From: Neonectria sp. B-13
Lineage: Eukaryota > Ascomycota > Sordariomycetes > Hypocreales > Nectriaceae
Assembly (NCBI GenBank): GCA_002682825.1
Contig: NOKP01000016.1
Location: 1,639,660 to 1,703,659, forward strand
Direction of reading: 5' to 3'
DNA: 64,000 bases
Shown: positions 1 to 10,442 of the stretch, one piece after another
Numbering within the stretch: position 1 is the first letter of the stretch
How the letters are laid out: each line of letters opens with the position of its first letter
Notes under the pieces: generated by a model
The model's database searches: none
What the model saw: only the letters and a program-made list of their open reading frames with translations
What the model was told of the DNA's origin: nothing
Made by a program: the position numbers and the translations under genes

Positions 1-1098
1 TCGTGCAGTGATAATGACACCAGCGTGTTTGTCGCCAACAACACCGTCAGCGCCACCCTGATCGACGTGACGGTCGTCAAGTCGGGCAACACCTCCTCGG
101 ATGATGACAGCAGCTTTTACGGTCTCAACGCGGCCATCCTAGCTGTTGGCAATGCCGTTCTCAACATTACCGGCGGTTCAGTTGAAGATGTTGGTCAGGG
201 GTCTGACGGCGTCTTTGCCTATGGCAATTCTACCATCTACATTAGTGGTACTAAGATCAATGTGGAGGGCGGCAACTCAGGCGGCATTGAAGTTGCTGGC
301 GGCGGTTCTATGTACGCCTCGGACTTGACCATCGATTCCAACAACAAGGCCGCCATCCGCAGCGACCGCGGTGGCGGCAAGTTGGTTGTCGATGGAGGCG
401 TGTACCGTACTTCGGGTTCCCAAGGTGCACCTGCTGTCTATTCCACGGCCAACCTTACCGTGAGCAATGCCGTTTTGACTGCCGCCGCATGTGAGGCACT
501 CGTTATAGAGGGTCTCAATGAGCTGACCATCAACAACTGCACGGTCTCGGGGAAGATGACCGTGTACGGCACTCAGCAGCTACACAACGTGATGCTGTAC
601 CAGAGCATGTCTGGCGATGCCGAAGATGGACTCTCTGAATTCGTAATGAATGGTGGATCCATGGAATCGCTGAGCGGCTGCATGTTCTATGTCACCAACA
701 CCGCCGCTGCCGTCACCCTCAGCGGCGCTGAGCTGACCTTGAACGGCGACAGCAACTATCTTTTCAACGTGTCCGGAAACGATGCCTCCAACGGCTGGGG
801 CAGTGTTGGCTCAAACGGTGGCAACGCCACGCTGAACCTCTCTGGCCAGACTGTTGTGGGCGATCTCTACGCCGACTCCATTTCTAGCCTAAGCGTCAAT
901 GTGGCCGATAACTCTGAGCTTACTGGTGCCATCAATCCCGACGGCACGACAGCAGCTGGTCTTGCCGTTACTGTTGATTCCACTAGCACTTGGACTCTCA
1001 ACGCTGATAGCTACATCACTTCTTTTACTGGCAGCTTGGCCAATGTTGATCAGGGCTCGTACACACTTTATGTCAACGGCACTGAGGTCTCTCTCTAA
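1..1098 (+). CDS. C-terminal part of a right-handed beta-helix surface protein (5' end outside window)
   Basis: The frame is open from base 1 to the TAA at 1096-1098, giving the last 365 residues of a longer protein. The sequence is built of short repeating Gly/Asn/Ser/Thr-rich rungs with regularly spaced hydrophobic positions (for example LNITGGSVEDVG, LTINNCTVSG, FVMNGGSMESLSG), as expected of a parallel beta-helix. There is no membrane segment and very little Lys/Arg. The last ~100 residues (GQTVVGDLYADSISSLSVNV, then STWTLNADSYITSF) resemble the closing rungs of bacterial surface or autotransporter-like beta-helix proteins. I infer an extracellular or cell-wall protein, possibly of bacterial origin; substrate or ligand is unknown. 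The upstream start, signal peptide and any introns cannot be seen. Confidence 0.75.
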   Translation, partial: SCSDNDTSVFVANNTVSATLIDVTVVKSGNTSSDDDSSFYGLNAAILAVGNAVLNITGGSVEDVGQGSDGVFAYGNSTIYISGTKINVEGGNSGGIEVAGGGSMYASDLTIDSNNKAAIRSDRGGGKLVVDGGVYRTSGSQGAPAVYSTANLTVSNAVLTAAACEALVIEGLNELTINNCTVSGKMTVYGTQQLHNVMLYQSMSGDAEDGLSEFVMNGGSMESLSGCMFYVTNTAAAVTLSGAELTLNGDSNYLFNVSGNDASNGWGSVGSNGGNATLNLSGQTVVGDLYADSISSLSVNVADNSELTGAINPDGTTAAGLAVTVDSTSTWTLNADSYITSFTGSLANVDQGSYTLYVNGTEVSL

Positions 1099-2453
1099 GT
1101 CCTACCACGTCTAGTCATGTTTTACCTTTTATGTTCTCAATACGAAAAGCTATCTTAGAGGGAGTTATACCTACTATAAACAGAGAACATTCAGTTCAGA
1201 TAGAAGTTTGTAGTTTAAATGCTGATACATTTGATACATATAAGCTCTTCAGCCGAAGATGGCTAGATGCACCATCTGAATCGTGCTCATCGCTGTGCGG
1301 CTGACTTGAAGTTGCTGAGACCGTATAGTTCGGCTAGCTGAAGCTGATACTAGTACTTAGCAGGCTTGATCTCTCTGTCTAAAGAGTGGTAGTATCCTTT
1401 TGCATAAGCCTCACGGCTCTGTTTCTTGCCATCTGGCTGCAAGGCGTAGGGAATGGTTGTGGTATGTATTGCGGTTATGTTATGCTTTATTATAGTGTGT
1501 TGAGAAACAGGGAAGAAGGCTAACTCGACTTGTCAGCTTGATGAGAAGTAGCTAGGTTATTTATAGTAATTTTAGCCTTAGTCAATATCATCTGATAGAT
1601 CAAGACAACGCAGTAGATAACATACAGCAGTTAACACAGTAAGATGCTATGCCCAGCACCATCAATCCCAATAACTTAAACACAGGAAGCTTTCCCAGTA
1701 ACATGGTTCGCATCAATGTCATACCTTGAGCCTGTTTTTGCAACCCGTCTGGGTCCCTCTCTCTGACCTTGATGTCCAATTCATAAAAAGCTTATCCTGA
1801 ACCACAGCACATATAAATGACCGTCTCTCGTCAAGTAGCTAGGTTATATATATTGTAGTTTAGGATAAGCGTTTTATAAATTAGGCATTAAAGTTAAAGA
1901 TAAGGATTTACATGGGTTATAGAAATAGGCTTACGGTGTGATATCAATATAAACTATAATATTAAGAAAATTTATGATATTTAAGAATTGCTAATTAATT
2001 TCTGAAGAAACGTGGCTATGGTGACGACAACGCGGCTGAGACCCTCAAAGGTTTGAGGGCGTCAAGAGATTTCGAAGTGGCCGGAGACTCCCGGTCTGAC
2101 TTAATGAGCGACATATGCAATGGGGCATCGGTACTCTTTGCAGGTGCAGGAAGCTTATCCAGCCCACCGTCAATTCAAATGACTCATTGAGGTCAGCAAC
2201 GGAAATCCGGGAAGGCAGCCGGTTAGTCCGCTTGCAATGAAGCTACTTGTCTTACCCCTCCCATACCCCTCCCATTCCTCGCTCTGACTCAAGGAGATCC
2301 AAATATCAAGGTTCCTCTGAAGAGTGTATTCTCTATAATATGCATAAGTATTGAGGTCTCTCGCCGCTAACTGCACTTTACATTTAGTTACCCCCTCAGA
2401 ACAACCCAACTCATCGCCTCAGGAAACAAAGTTCACCAAAGACATCATTCACC
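1099..2453. other. intergenic, AT-rich, no gene seen
   Basis: No convincing open frame on either strand. About 1840-2000 is very rich in A+T. A 12-bp word, tagctaggttat, occurs near 1549 and again near 1837. The last few hundred bases are presumably promoter for the hydrolase that follows. Confidence 0.6.
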
Positions 2454-3284
2454 ATGACACTTAACCTCACCAAAGCAATTGTTCACAATGAAGACTGTGA
2501 CTTGCATTACTGGTACCAAGGCACGGGGCCTCTTATCACCTTTGTCCCTGGTGGGAATGGCCATGGGCGGCAATTTTACCCTATTATGGCTGCCCTGTCG
2601 AACAAGTTCACCTGCGTGACCTTCGACCGACGTCAGATGTCAGCGAGCAAAGCAAAAGTCAACAAGAAACTCAGTCCGCCCCAGCAAGCCCGAGATATCC
2701 GCGCCGTTATCTTGGCCATGGGGTTCGACAAGTCCATCATCTTTGGCAGCAGCAGCGGTGGCATCTTCGGGTTCCAGTTCGCTCATGACTTTCCCCAGAT
2801 GGTTGTGCACCTAATCTCCCATGAGGCGCTCACCTTGACTCTCCTCCCGGATGCTTCCGAGATTTTCGAGTGGTTTCTTCACCTCCTTGAGGTCTTCGAA
2901 ACTCGCGGCCTAGAGGAGGCGGCCAAAGAATTTTCGACATGCCTCATCGGGTATGATGCTGAGGGAGTGCCGGCGTGCGCGAAACCAGAGCCATGGAACG
3001 AACGGAACTTCTGGGAGGACGAGTTTCCAATTCTGCTGGGGTATGTGCCGAACTTGTGGCGCCTAAAGGAGAACAAAACTAGCATTGGCCTGATGAGGGG
3101 AGTTCGCTGTAAGGATGCATGCTTTGCTAGGGCGACGAATGAGCAAGAGAAGATCCTGGGGTGCCCGAGGTTCGATGTCCCGGGCCACCATCAGGGGTTC
3201 GAGGTTGAAACTGAGGCATTCCTCCCTTATTTCTTGGATATGCTGGATACTCTGGAAAGGAAGAAGAATGATGACACAAAGTAG
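2454..3284 (+). CDS. alpha/beta-hydrolase fold protein
   Basis: Single exon, 276 residues, starting at an ATG in good context (ttcaccATGa). The order of motifs is that of a small alpha/beta hydrolase: an oxyanion-hole turn VPGGNGHG at 31-38, a strand/turn TFDRRQ at 56-61, the nucleophile elbow GSSSG at 98-102 (Ser100), and a late His in DVPGHHQGF near 240-250. These are the residues expected for a Ser/Asp/His triad. No signal peptide or membrane segment is present, so it is probably cytosolic. The substrate cannot be told: related fungal proteins include esterases, epoxide hydrolase-like enzymes and tailoring hydrolases, and no biosynthetic core gene lies next to it. Confidence 0.85.
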   Translation: MTLNLTKAIVHNEDCDLHYWYQGTGPLITFVPGGNGHGRQFYPIMAALSNKFTCVTFDRRQMSASKAKVNKKLSPPQQARDIRAVILAMGFDKSIIFGSSSGGIFGFQFAHDFPQMVVHLISHEALTLTLLPDASEIFEWFLHLLEVFETRGLEEAAKEFSTCLIGYDAEGVPACAKPEPWNERNFWEDEFPILLGYVPNLWRLKENKTSIGLMRGVRCKDACFARATNEQEKILGCPRFDVPGHHQGFEVETEAFLPYFLDMLDTLERKKNDDTK

Positions 3285-4871
3285 GTATTAACGGTATGAA
3301 GTTCGAATATGTTATTCATCCTCTATTTAGCTTAGCCTGCACTACATTACATAGTCCTTTTGTTCTTTGTTAGGTCACCTTCTCCTGGTTTCCTTAATTT
3401 CTTGTAATGCAGTTCTTAAGAAAGTAGCCTAATTTACACTGTTTTGCTTAGCAATGTGGTCGTGAATCGTATAAACTGCGCGCTGCGCAGCCTTTGGCGG
3501 CGCGATGGCATCACTCAACCCGCGCAATGCCCGAGATCCGTTCGATCCGGCAATTCACACGCCGCTAATCTTGCTAGAGGAGCACGCGCCATCTTCCTTC
3601 AAACCAGCCCGGCTATCATCAACGCCGCGATTGGGATTCCATCTTGACTCGGACGGACGGCACAGACATCGTCCTCATCACTTGATGCGGAGGGGCTCAC
3701 TCAGCACACCGACTTTCCCGGTCAACCTCATTTGGACTCGCCGAAAGGGTCATCAACCATTCCACGACATCAACAACAATTGTCAGCCCCAACTAACCCC
3801 TGACTCTCCCCATCCCCGGTAGACCTCTAAGTCTTCGTTAGTTTAGCGGCCGGAGCCCCGGCCCGGAACAATATCGGGTACGCAATCCGGACCACCCATA
3901 TCGCCGCTAAAGCTAGGATTGATCTGGCCCGAAAACCTCAAATGATCTAAGTCAACTCTGGATGAGCCGACGCAGCTGCACGTGACCTCCTCGTACGAGG
4001 TCAGTCAGACTGGGCAGAAGACCTGGGAGCTACTACCGTGGAAATTAGCCAGAAATAATTGACCCATGTCATCTCAAACGGCCCCCGCCGGTTGACTGCC
4101 AGTTCTTGGCCTCACAGCACCTCTGGGTGCGCGTTTTGCGGCGTCATCGAGTGGAAAATGGTCGCGTATGACTTTTGTTCATGTGACCCAACAGGTGCTC
4201 CAGCAGAAGCGTCTCTGGAGACATTGGCGAATCCAATGATGGCGCTGATCTTGTCAAAGAACTTATCCATTGTGACTTCGGGCATATACAAGAAAACGGC
4301 GACCCATCTTAGAAGAGCTTTGAGCGGTTGCGGTGTCTGTCCTGCGACTGTTATAGTTCCGGAATACCGCTTCGTCCAGGGAAGCTCGAGTAAGGATCCG
4401 GTTATGTGATCAAGTTTTAAATGACATCTAGGCGTGGCTCTCAACTTTGTTTGTGTGCCTGCCGCCATTATGGAGACTTGAAGTTACAAGGAGACGTGGT
4501 GTTCTTAGGACGGGAGTTGTGGAGGGGACTGGTAGCATGGCAATCACCAGTGGCTGGCTTGGCTTCACAGACTAGCCCGATGTACTAGTTATTATTCCCA
4601 ATACGAAGTATGTGCTCGAAAACGTGATGAAGGACAATCCCAGCAATACCTGGCTTGGGACTATGCTTTACCAAACAGTCTGCCCCCTGGCTTGTTTCAG
4701 TTCAACAGTCCACTCATAGCTGCGTTTCTATGGCACAGGCAATCTTAGCCAAGTACGACTGGGTTTCCTAACGCAAGTCAGTCCTGGTGTCTTCAGAAGA
4801 TACTAGCATCGTCATGGTGAGTTGGAAAGTACTCATAGAAGGATAATTTCGACCGGAAGAGCAGTTGAAAA
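3285..4871. other. intergenic, no supported gene
   Basis: Open frames of 105-118 residues occur (3505-3822 plus, 4112-4468 minus), but they show no recognisable motif and no consistent splice pattern. The 3450-4100 part is more GC-rich than the flanks and could hold an undetected or decayed gene. I cannot support one. Confidence 0.5.
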
Positions 4872-4944
4872 GCCTCGGTGGCGCAATCGGCTAGCGTTTT
4901 TGGCTTTTAACCAGGTGGTTGCGGGTTCGAATCCCGCTCGAGGC
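4872..4944 (+). tRNA. tRNA-Lys (anticodon UUU), no intron
   Basis: The 73-nt cloverleaf folds fully. Acceptor GCCTCGG pairs with TCGAGGC (one G-U), D stem GCGC with GCGT, anticodon stem TTTGG with CCAGG (two G-U), and T arm GCGGG-TTCGAAT-CCCGC is perfect. The anticodon loop is CTTTTAA, so positions 34-36 (4906-4908) read TTT, lysine. Internal promoter boxes A (TGGCGCAATCGG) and B (GGTTCGAATCC) are both intact. The base after the acceptor is T. An oligo-T tract follows. Confidence 0.9.
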
Positions 4945-4950
4945 TCTCGC

Positions 4951-4963
4951 TTTTCTCTTTTTT
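4951..4963 (+). terminator. RNA polymerase III terminator of the tRNA gene
   Basis: A TTTT run at 4951-4954 and a T6 run at 4958-4963 lie within 20 nt of the tRNA 3' end, as expected for Pol III termination. Confidence 0.75.
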
Positions 4964-5615
4964 GGTCGGTGACTTTTATGAAGTAAATCATTGTCTAGTC
5001 CACGGACTATCGCGTAAATTCAACCAACAGTCTTCAGAACAGGAAACACACCTAGAAAGCGCCACGATATCATGGTCGACTCCAGCAGTCACCAAGCAGC
5101 TCCGACTACTAGCTTTGAAGTGAATGAGACACGATGATGAAGAGGGTTTGAGGTTGTCAGATTTTGAGTAATAACAACGATTGTATTCGTACATCTCTAG
5201 TTGTCGGTGCTAAGTAGGCAAGCTAAGTAATTACGCGAACTGCGCAGTCCCCTGTGGCTCCCTGTCCCTCCACTCCCTCAGCGCAATCTACCAGGGCATA
5301 TCAGCAGGGTGTGGGTTCCGTATTCTCTTTTGAGCGAAATGACTCATGATGGCTCAGTGTCTCTCACTGTCTCTCATGAATCCACAACATGTCTTGATGG
5401 AGATTTTTGATCATGAGTCAAGGGATCGAGACGCGAATAAAGGAGTTTGGGAGAAGATGTAATTTAAATATTAAGCATCGGTTGGGAGTGTATTTGGATG
5501 CATCTCATCATCTCATTTTCTTTGTACTCTCCAAGACTTTACATTGCTATTTGAAGGCACTATCAACAAATCACAAACGTCGTTACGAAACATCTCCCAC
5601 ATTCTTCGCATCCAA
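4964..5615. other. intergenic, presumed promoter of the esterase gene
   Basis: No gene seen. Only short chance frames are present before the esterase ATG. Confidence 0.55.
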
Positions 5616-7329
5616 ATGGTAGGCCTAGGAGCCGCAGCGGGAGTCGCGTCTGCGTGCTCCCCGTCGACGTTTACGGATCCTGGGCTTTTCGGCAGCGATA
5701 TCTTATCCGTCTCGGCTGAAGTTGTCTCAAATTACACTGCAACCGCACCGTATCAGACCACAGTCCATCATCCCACCATAGAGGTGCGGGGCGCCGAGTT
5801 CTGCAATGTCACTGTTACATACACCCACCCAGGGCAGGACGACCTTATTAATGTCGAGATCTGGCTACCGATCGGCAACTGGAATGAGCGGCTTCTGGCT
5901 GTTGGTGGCGGTGGCTATGTAGCTGGCCGGTTTTCCTACTCTGAAACAATGATGGCCGCAGGTCTGGGCCAGGGCTACGCCACTGTTACGACTGACGCAG
6001 GCTTGGGAAGTTCCTTTTACCCTGAAGACTGGGCTCTCCTGAGTCCAGGAAATGTCAATCTTTACGCTCTCCAGAACCTGGCTTCTACTTCCCTTAATGA
6101 CGAGGTATGTAACTCCATACGAGGAGGCTTAGGACAGCCCGCACGAAGCCACCTGGTGAATATTGACTAACCATCCATACAAAGGCCGTCATTTCCAAAG
6201 CGGCCATCAAGGACTTCTATGAAACACCCCAGAAGTACTCCTACTGGAGCGGGTGCTCTCAAGGTGGCCGCCAGGGCTTGATGCTCGCCCAGCGATATCC
6301 AGATGCCTTCGACGGCATCGCTGCAACTGCTCCCGCTGTGAATTGGGCTCAGGTTTTCCCCAGCTTCTACTGGCCTCAGGTTATTATGAACGAGCTGGGA
6401 GAGTACCCGGCGCCATGCGAGTTCGCATATCTAGCAAAGGCCGCCGTGAGTGCCTGCGACGCCAGCGACGGTGTTGTCGATGGAGTCATCTCAAACATGG
6501 ACGACTGCCATTTTGACCCTTTCGGCAGCGTGGGCGACGTCTTCAACTGTTCGGACACAGGGAAGAGCGTGAATCTTAGTAAAGCAGCCGCCATCGTGGC
6601 CAACGCGACATGGACAGGAGCTCGACACTCCGACGGGCGCTTTCTCTGGCACGGGAACGGCTACGGATCTGATTTCCAGAGCTCGCAAGGTGCAGGCATC
6701 GCAGCGACAGACTGCAGCAATGGCACCTGTGTTGGTGTGCCGACGGCGCTTGGAACCCAGTGGATTCAGTTCTTCGTCGAGAAGAACAAGTCGTTCGACT
6801 ACAACACGATATCGCGTCGTGATTTCGACCGTATTTTCCACGACTCTGTCGCTCAATACACTTCCACGATTGGTACCAGCGATCCAGATCTCTCTGCCTT
6901 CCGCGACGCTGGAGGCAAGCTGTTAGTGTTCCATGGCACAGTGAGTCCTAATCTACCCCAAAAAAGGGTCCTGTTTTGCCAAAGAACAAGCTGACACCAG
7001 AGCAGAACGACCAGCTCATTCCGTACAAGGGCTCAGACGATTATTACGATTCGGTAGCGTCTCGCACAGATGATGTCGATGACTTCTACCGCTACTTCCA
7101 CCTGCCCGGTTTTGGCCACTGTTCCGGAGGCAGCGACGCATCGCCGACAACGAGCTTTGAGCAGTTACGGTTGTGGGTTGAAAACGGAGAGAAACCAGAG
7201 ACGATCCCCGTCAAGATCAAAGATTCCCGCGGCCAAAACTTCAACCGGCCGGCGTGCCCGTACCCCAAGAAGACTCACTTTGACGGTGGTGATCCTACAA
7301 GCTCGGAAAGCTTCTCCTGCAGAGAGTAG
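5616..7329 (+). CDS. secreted tannase/feruloyl esterase family protein
   Basis: Three exons: 5616-6104, 6185-6940 and 7006-7329 (522 residues), with introns gtatgt..aaag and gtgagt..gcag. All junctions keep frame. The first ATG gives a short hydrophobic leader (VGLGAAAGVASA, then Cys), a plausible signal peptide. The nucleophile motif GCSQGG is at 186-191 (Ser188, preceded by Cys187). A Ca-binding-like stretch ASDGVVDGVISNMDD follows, then FHGTNDQLIP with the catalytic Asp, and finally GFGHCSGG with the His and the Cys expected to form the CS-D-HC disulfide typical of this family. Length fits the family (about 520-550). It should release phenolic acids from plant esters (feruloyl groups or galloyl tannins); which one cannot be read from sequence. 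Acts outside the cell. Confidence 0.9.
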
Positions 7330-8028
7330 GTTCCTGTCGAAGTTTACATAACATTACTGTTTTTCGCTTCTCTTCCTTGTGGCAAAGGACAAGGATGTTT
7401 TAGATGTTCTTTGGCTTATTCCACCATAGGATGAACCCTTCATCACAGAGCTTGATCAACCTATCGAGTCTGAGCCCATCCACTATTTTGTCAGTATTAT
7501 TGGGGCTGTGAATCGCATCGTCCTCTGTGGCTCGGTTTCTAAGATGGGCTTAAGGGTGGATATGAGGGAACTTGGTATAAGCCCATTCACAACCGGACAA
7601 TGAAAAGGGTTTGACGGTCATGACAGAAAAAGTCGAAAGTTTCTCCTATACAAAGAGCAAGCAATTATAGAATTAGACCTGAAGCTTGTGTTTTCAATAC
7701 TTCATTCACTTGACTTGGACATTATGAATCTGGAATCAACCGACTCCTTAGCCAGCACAGTTGGCCGCTTTTGAGACCGCCATGATGATTTATCCGGCCG
7801 CATTCCGCCTTGTGAATCCCGCACGCGGTCGTCTCTTGGGTCGGCGGGTGCGCAGCCCACTTGATGGTCGGCCAAGACAAGGTCGGCGTCTAGTGAAACA
7901 AGTTGCTGCCTAAGACCGTGCAGTTCTTCGACAAATACCTCGAAATCCCCTCTTTTGGCGACTGCGAAGTATGAACACCGAAAATCCTTTCCCTTCACAA
8001 GATTGATGAGAGTTCGACCACGGGAATC
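7330..8028. other. intergenic
   Basis: No supported gene. A 117-codon frame on the minus strand (7702-8055) overlaps the start of the next gene and has no motif. Confidence 0.5.
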
Positions 8029-9085
8029 ATGCCCAGCAAAGATGAATCCGAGCATCAGGCAGGGCCAGTCCTTCGCCTCAGACCAACGGTCCCGACCGAG
8101 TTAATCATGCCCCGACAACGCATCAAGCGGCTAGATGGGCCCTGGATAGCGCATCCTGACCTGATTGATGAAGACATGAACAAGCAAGGCAGTTCATATC
8201 AATTTAAGCCAGACATCAGCTTGGCCGCCTACAGAGATCTCTGGAAAGAACATCGAGTCGGTGCATTGGAGTTACTTAGGGGTGCTAAGATTGAAGACAT
8301 GGAAGTTAAGGCCGTTGTTGACCTTGAGCTTTCAGTTAACATGCAGAAGATGCAGGGGATGACAGACCACGAGATTGCACTGGCTGTTGAAAAGTACTAC
8401 GTTGGTGCTCACCTGTACATGTTCCTGTTCTATTCTTGTAACACTGATCACGCACTTACTTGGCAAGCTATCTGAGACCAGGGCCCTTCGTCCCTCCCTT
8501 CTTGTCGACCGCTTTAGTGCTGATTGGGGGATGAATGCTCTAGGTATCTACCACCGCTATCATTACTCTCCTGGGTGAGTTTCCGCCGACCATACCTTGT
8601 GGTTGCCGTCTCTAGATGACACGGACTGGAATCATCGCACCGAGGAAGCTCGCCGGACGAGAGCCCGAACGCTCTTGAAACATGTTCTGGACAACGAAAG
8701 GTGGAACAAGAGCGAGTATGTTTGGGAAGCCGATGCCTGGACTGATGTGAAAAGAGCAAAGGTTCTCTTACAACGCGCCTACGCCATGTACCGTCCAGAG
8801 ATTCGAAGCAGCAGCGATGACTTTCCGGGTCTGCATCGTTGCATAATTGATGAATGCGATTCTCATCGAGGCCCCGGATATCCATTGGCATCGGTAGAGG
8901 AAAGCAAGATACACCTTCGGGAGATCCACCAAGAAGAAGATGCTGACTTAGCTCGAGTTGCGAGGACATTGGGAAAACACATACGCCGCAGCCAAGGCCG
9001 GAAAAGACGACTTGAGGAGACAGCCGATGACGGAACCGAGAATGAACATGTTGCTAAGAGGAGAAGGTGGCTTTCGGACAATTAA
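8029..9085 (+). CDS. unknown protein with basic, nuclear-type C-terminus
   Basis: I do not recognise this family. The best model has exons 8029-8400, 8468-8543 and 8616-9085 (305 residues). Both junctions keep frame, although the first donor (gttggt) is weak. Visible features are a helix-rich, charged middle (for example ARTLLKHVLDNERW, KRAKVLLQRAYAMY), no signal peptide and no membrane segment. The last 30 residues hold two basic clusters (RRSQGRKRR, KRRR) that look like a bipartite nuclear localisation signal. A start further upstream is possible. Confidence 0.5.
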
Positions 9086-9980
9086 GTGGACTGGCGCGTT
9101 AATGGAAGTGTCAATGACTTGCCGGCGATATTTATCTACTTTCAAAATGAGATATCACACCAAGTAGTCACAGTTCGGGTTTTGTAAAGAGAACAGTGCT
9201 AGTACACCCACAGGTCTAGATACAAAACGAGTTCATTGCCGTTCGTATTCAAGGCTGGGAAATAAGCAGGGGGACACGGGGTTTCTTTACGGCAGAACTC
9301 TACAATGACAGGCTGGGCTGGAATATTGGCGTTGGTTAGGTGTACAATCTGGAATATAAATATGGCAACGCCCTAACCTTGTTCCCGCTCCTTAGAAGGC
9401 TCTGGATACCGCATTAAAAGATGATCAGTACCTCTGCCATACATCCCCGCTCTGAATGGACATTGCCAAGACTCTGTGCCCACTGTGTAAGCGTGCTGAC
9501 CACCAGCTCCGCATATCTGCATGCACCTCGCCCCAGACACCTCACTGTACGTAAATACGGTAAAGGGACAACATGGACCACTCTCTCCGAACCAAGGGTC
9601 CCTATAGGCGCCCCCTGAAGTAGCCAAGCACGCTACCAGGCTCAGTCGTAGTCCGGTGCCGTCGTGCCGAGCCGTCGCCAAGCGCCAAGACGAAGCCATC
9701 GCCAGCCAGCAACCGCGCGGTTCCACGAGAAAATGGGGACTTCAGTGACGGAAAGGAATCGTGTCATCTCCAGTGATCGGCCCAAGACGGCTCGGTCGGG
9801 CTTGGCTGATGTCTTGGTGCAGCTCATCGTGAGGGGGTGATTTATCGACTTGAGGCCTCCCGTGGCTGGACGGAGATAAAACCCTCTAATCCTCCAGTCT
9901 CCAACATTTCTCTTTCTTACAAAGCCACTTCCAGATAGACTCATTTCTCTTCTACTACTTACCCACGACAAACCGCCACA
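9086..9980. other. intergenic, promoter of the CVNH gene at its right end
   Basis: No gene. Frames of 65-117 residues here have no homologue-like features. An AT-rich box agataaaac about 100 bp before the CVNH ATG could be a TATA-like element. Confidence 0.5.
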
Positions 9981-10442
9981 ATGCCCGACTTCCACCTCAG
10001 CGCCCAGGACATCTCCCTCGAGGACGGCCACATCCTCCACGCGCAGGTCGCCAACGAGGACGGCGACTATGTCGACGGGCAGCTCGACCTCAACTACTAC
10101 ATCGGAAACGACAACGGCTCCTTCCAATGGGGCGGTGAGAGTAAGTGGCTTTCCCCTAACTCGCACTATCATTTCTTCAACTCACCCGTACTAAAACCTT
10201 ATCAGACTTCGCAGACTCTGCCGAAGACATCTCATTTGACCTCGAGGGTGACGACAATGTCCCTATTCTCCGTGCCACTCTCGGAAACCTCGACGGCGAG
10301 AGCGTCTCTTGCGATCTCAACCTCTCTGAGTGCATCGGCAACGACAACGGCGTGCTGGTCTATGGTACGTTTCTTCCAAAACTATATCACTCGCTCGTAC
10401 CACGGCTTGCTAACATGGGTTGTGAGTGTAGTCTCCCAGTAA
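9981..10442 (+). CDS. cyanovirin-N homology (CVNH) lectin
   Basis: Exons 9981-10140, 10206-10364 and 10432-10442 (109 residues); the last exon codes only the final residues and the stop. Canonical donors (gtaagt, gtacgt) and frame continuity support the model. The protein shows the two tandem CVNH modules. Module 1 runs from DISLEDGHILHAQV to LDLNYYIGNDNGSFQWGGENFA; module 2 runs from DISFDLEG to LRATLGNLDGE and LNLSECIGNDNGVLVY. Length matches the single-domain fungal CVNH family (100-115 residues). No signal peptide, so it is a cytosolic lectin by sequence, as is usual for fungal members. CVNH folds bind mannose-rich glycans; a role in defence against other organisms or in storage is a guess. 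Confidence 0.93.
   Translation: MPDFHLSAQDISLEDGHILHAQVANEDGDYVDGQLDLNYYIGNDNGSFQWGGESKWLSPNSHYHFFNSPVLKPYQTSQTLPKTSHLTSRVTTMSLFSVPLSETSTARASLAISTSLSASATTTACWSMVRFFQNYITRSYHGLLTWVVSVVSQ

Noticed and set aside
3505..3822. 105-codon plus-strand frame with ATG
   Set aside because: Pro/His/Arg-rich without motif, no splice partner, not distinguishable from chance in a GC-rich stretch.
4112..4468. 118-codon minus-strand frame with ATG
   Set aside because: Overlaps an equally long plus-strand frame; no motif or conserved feature visible.
7702..8055. 117-codon minus-strand frame
   Set aside because: Overlaps the start of the 8029 gene; no family features.
8576..8658. alternative second intron in the 8029 gene (donor gtgagt)
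   Set aside because: The only in-phase acceptor for it lies late and removes coding-like sequence; the gtatct donor at 8544 joins cleanly.
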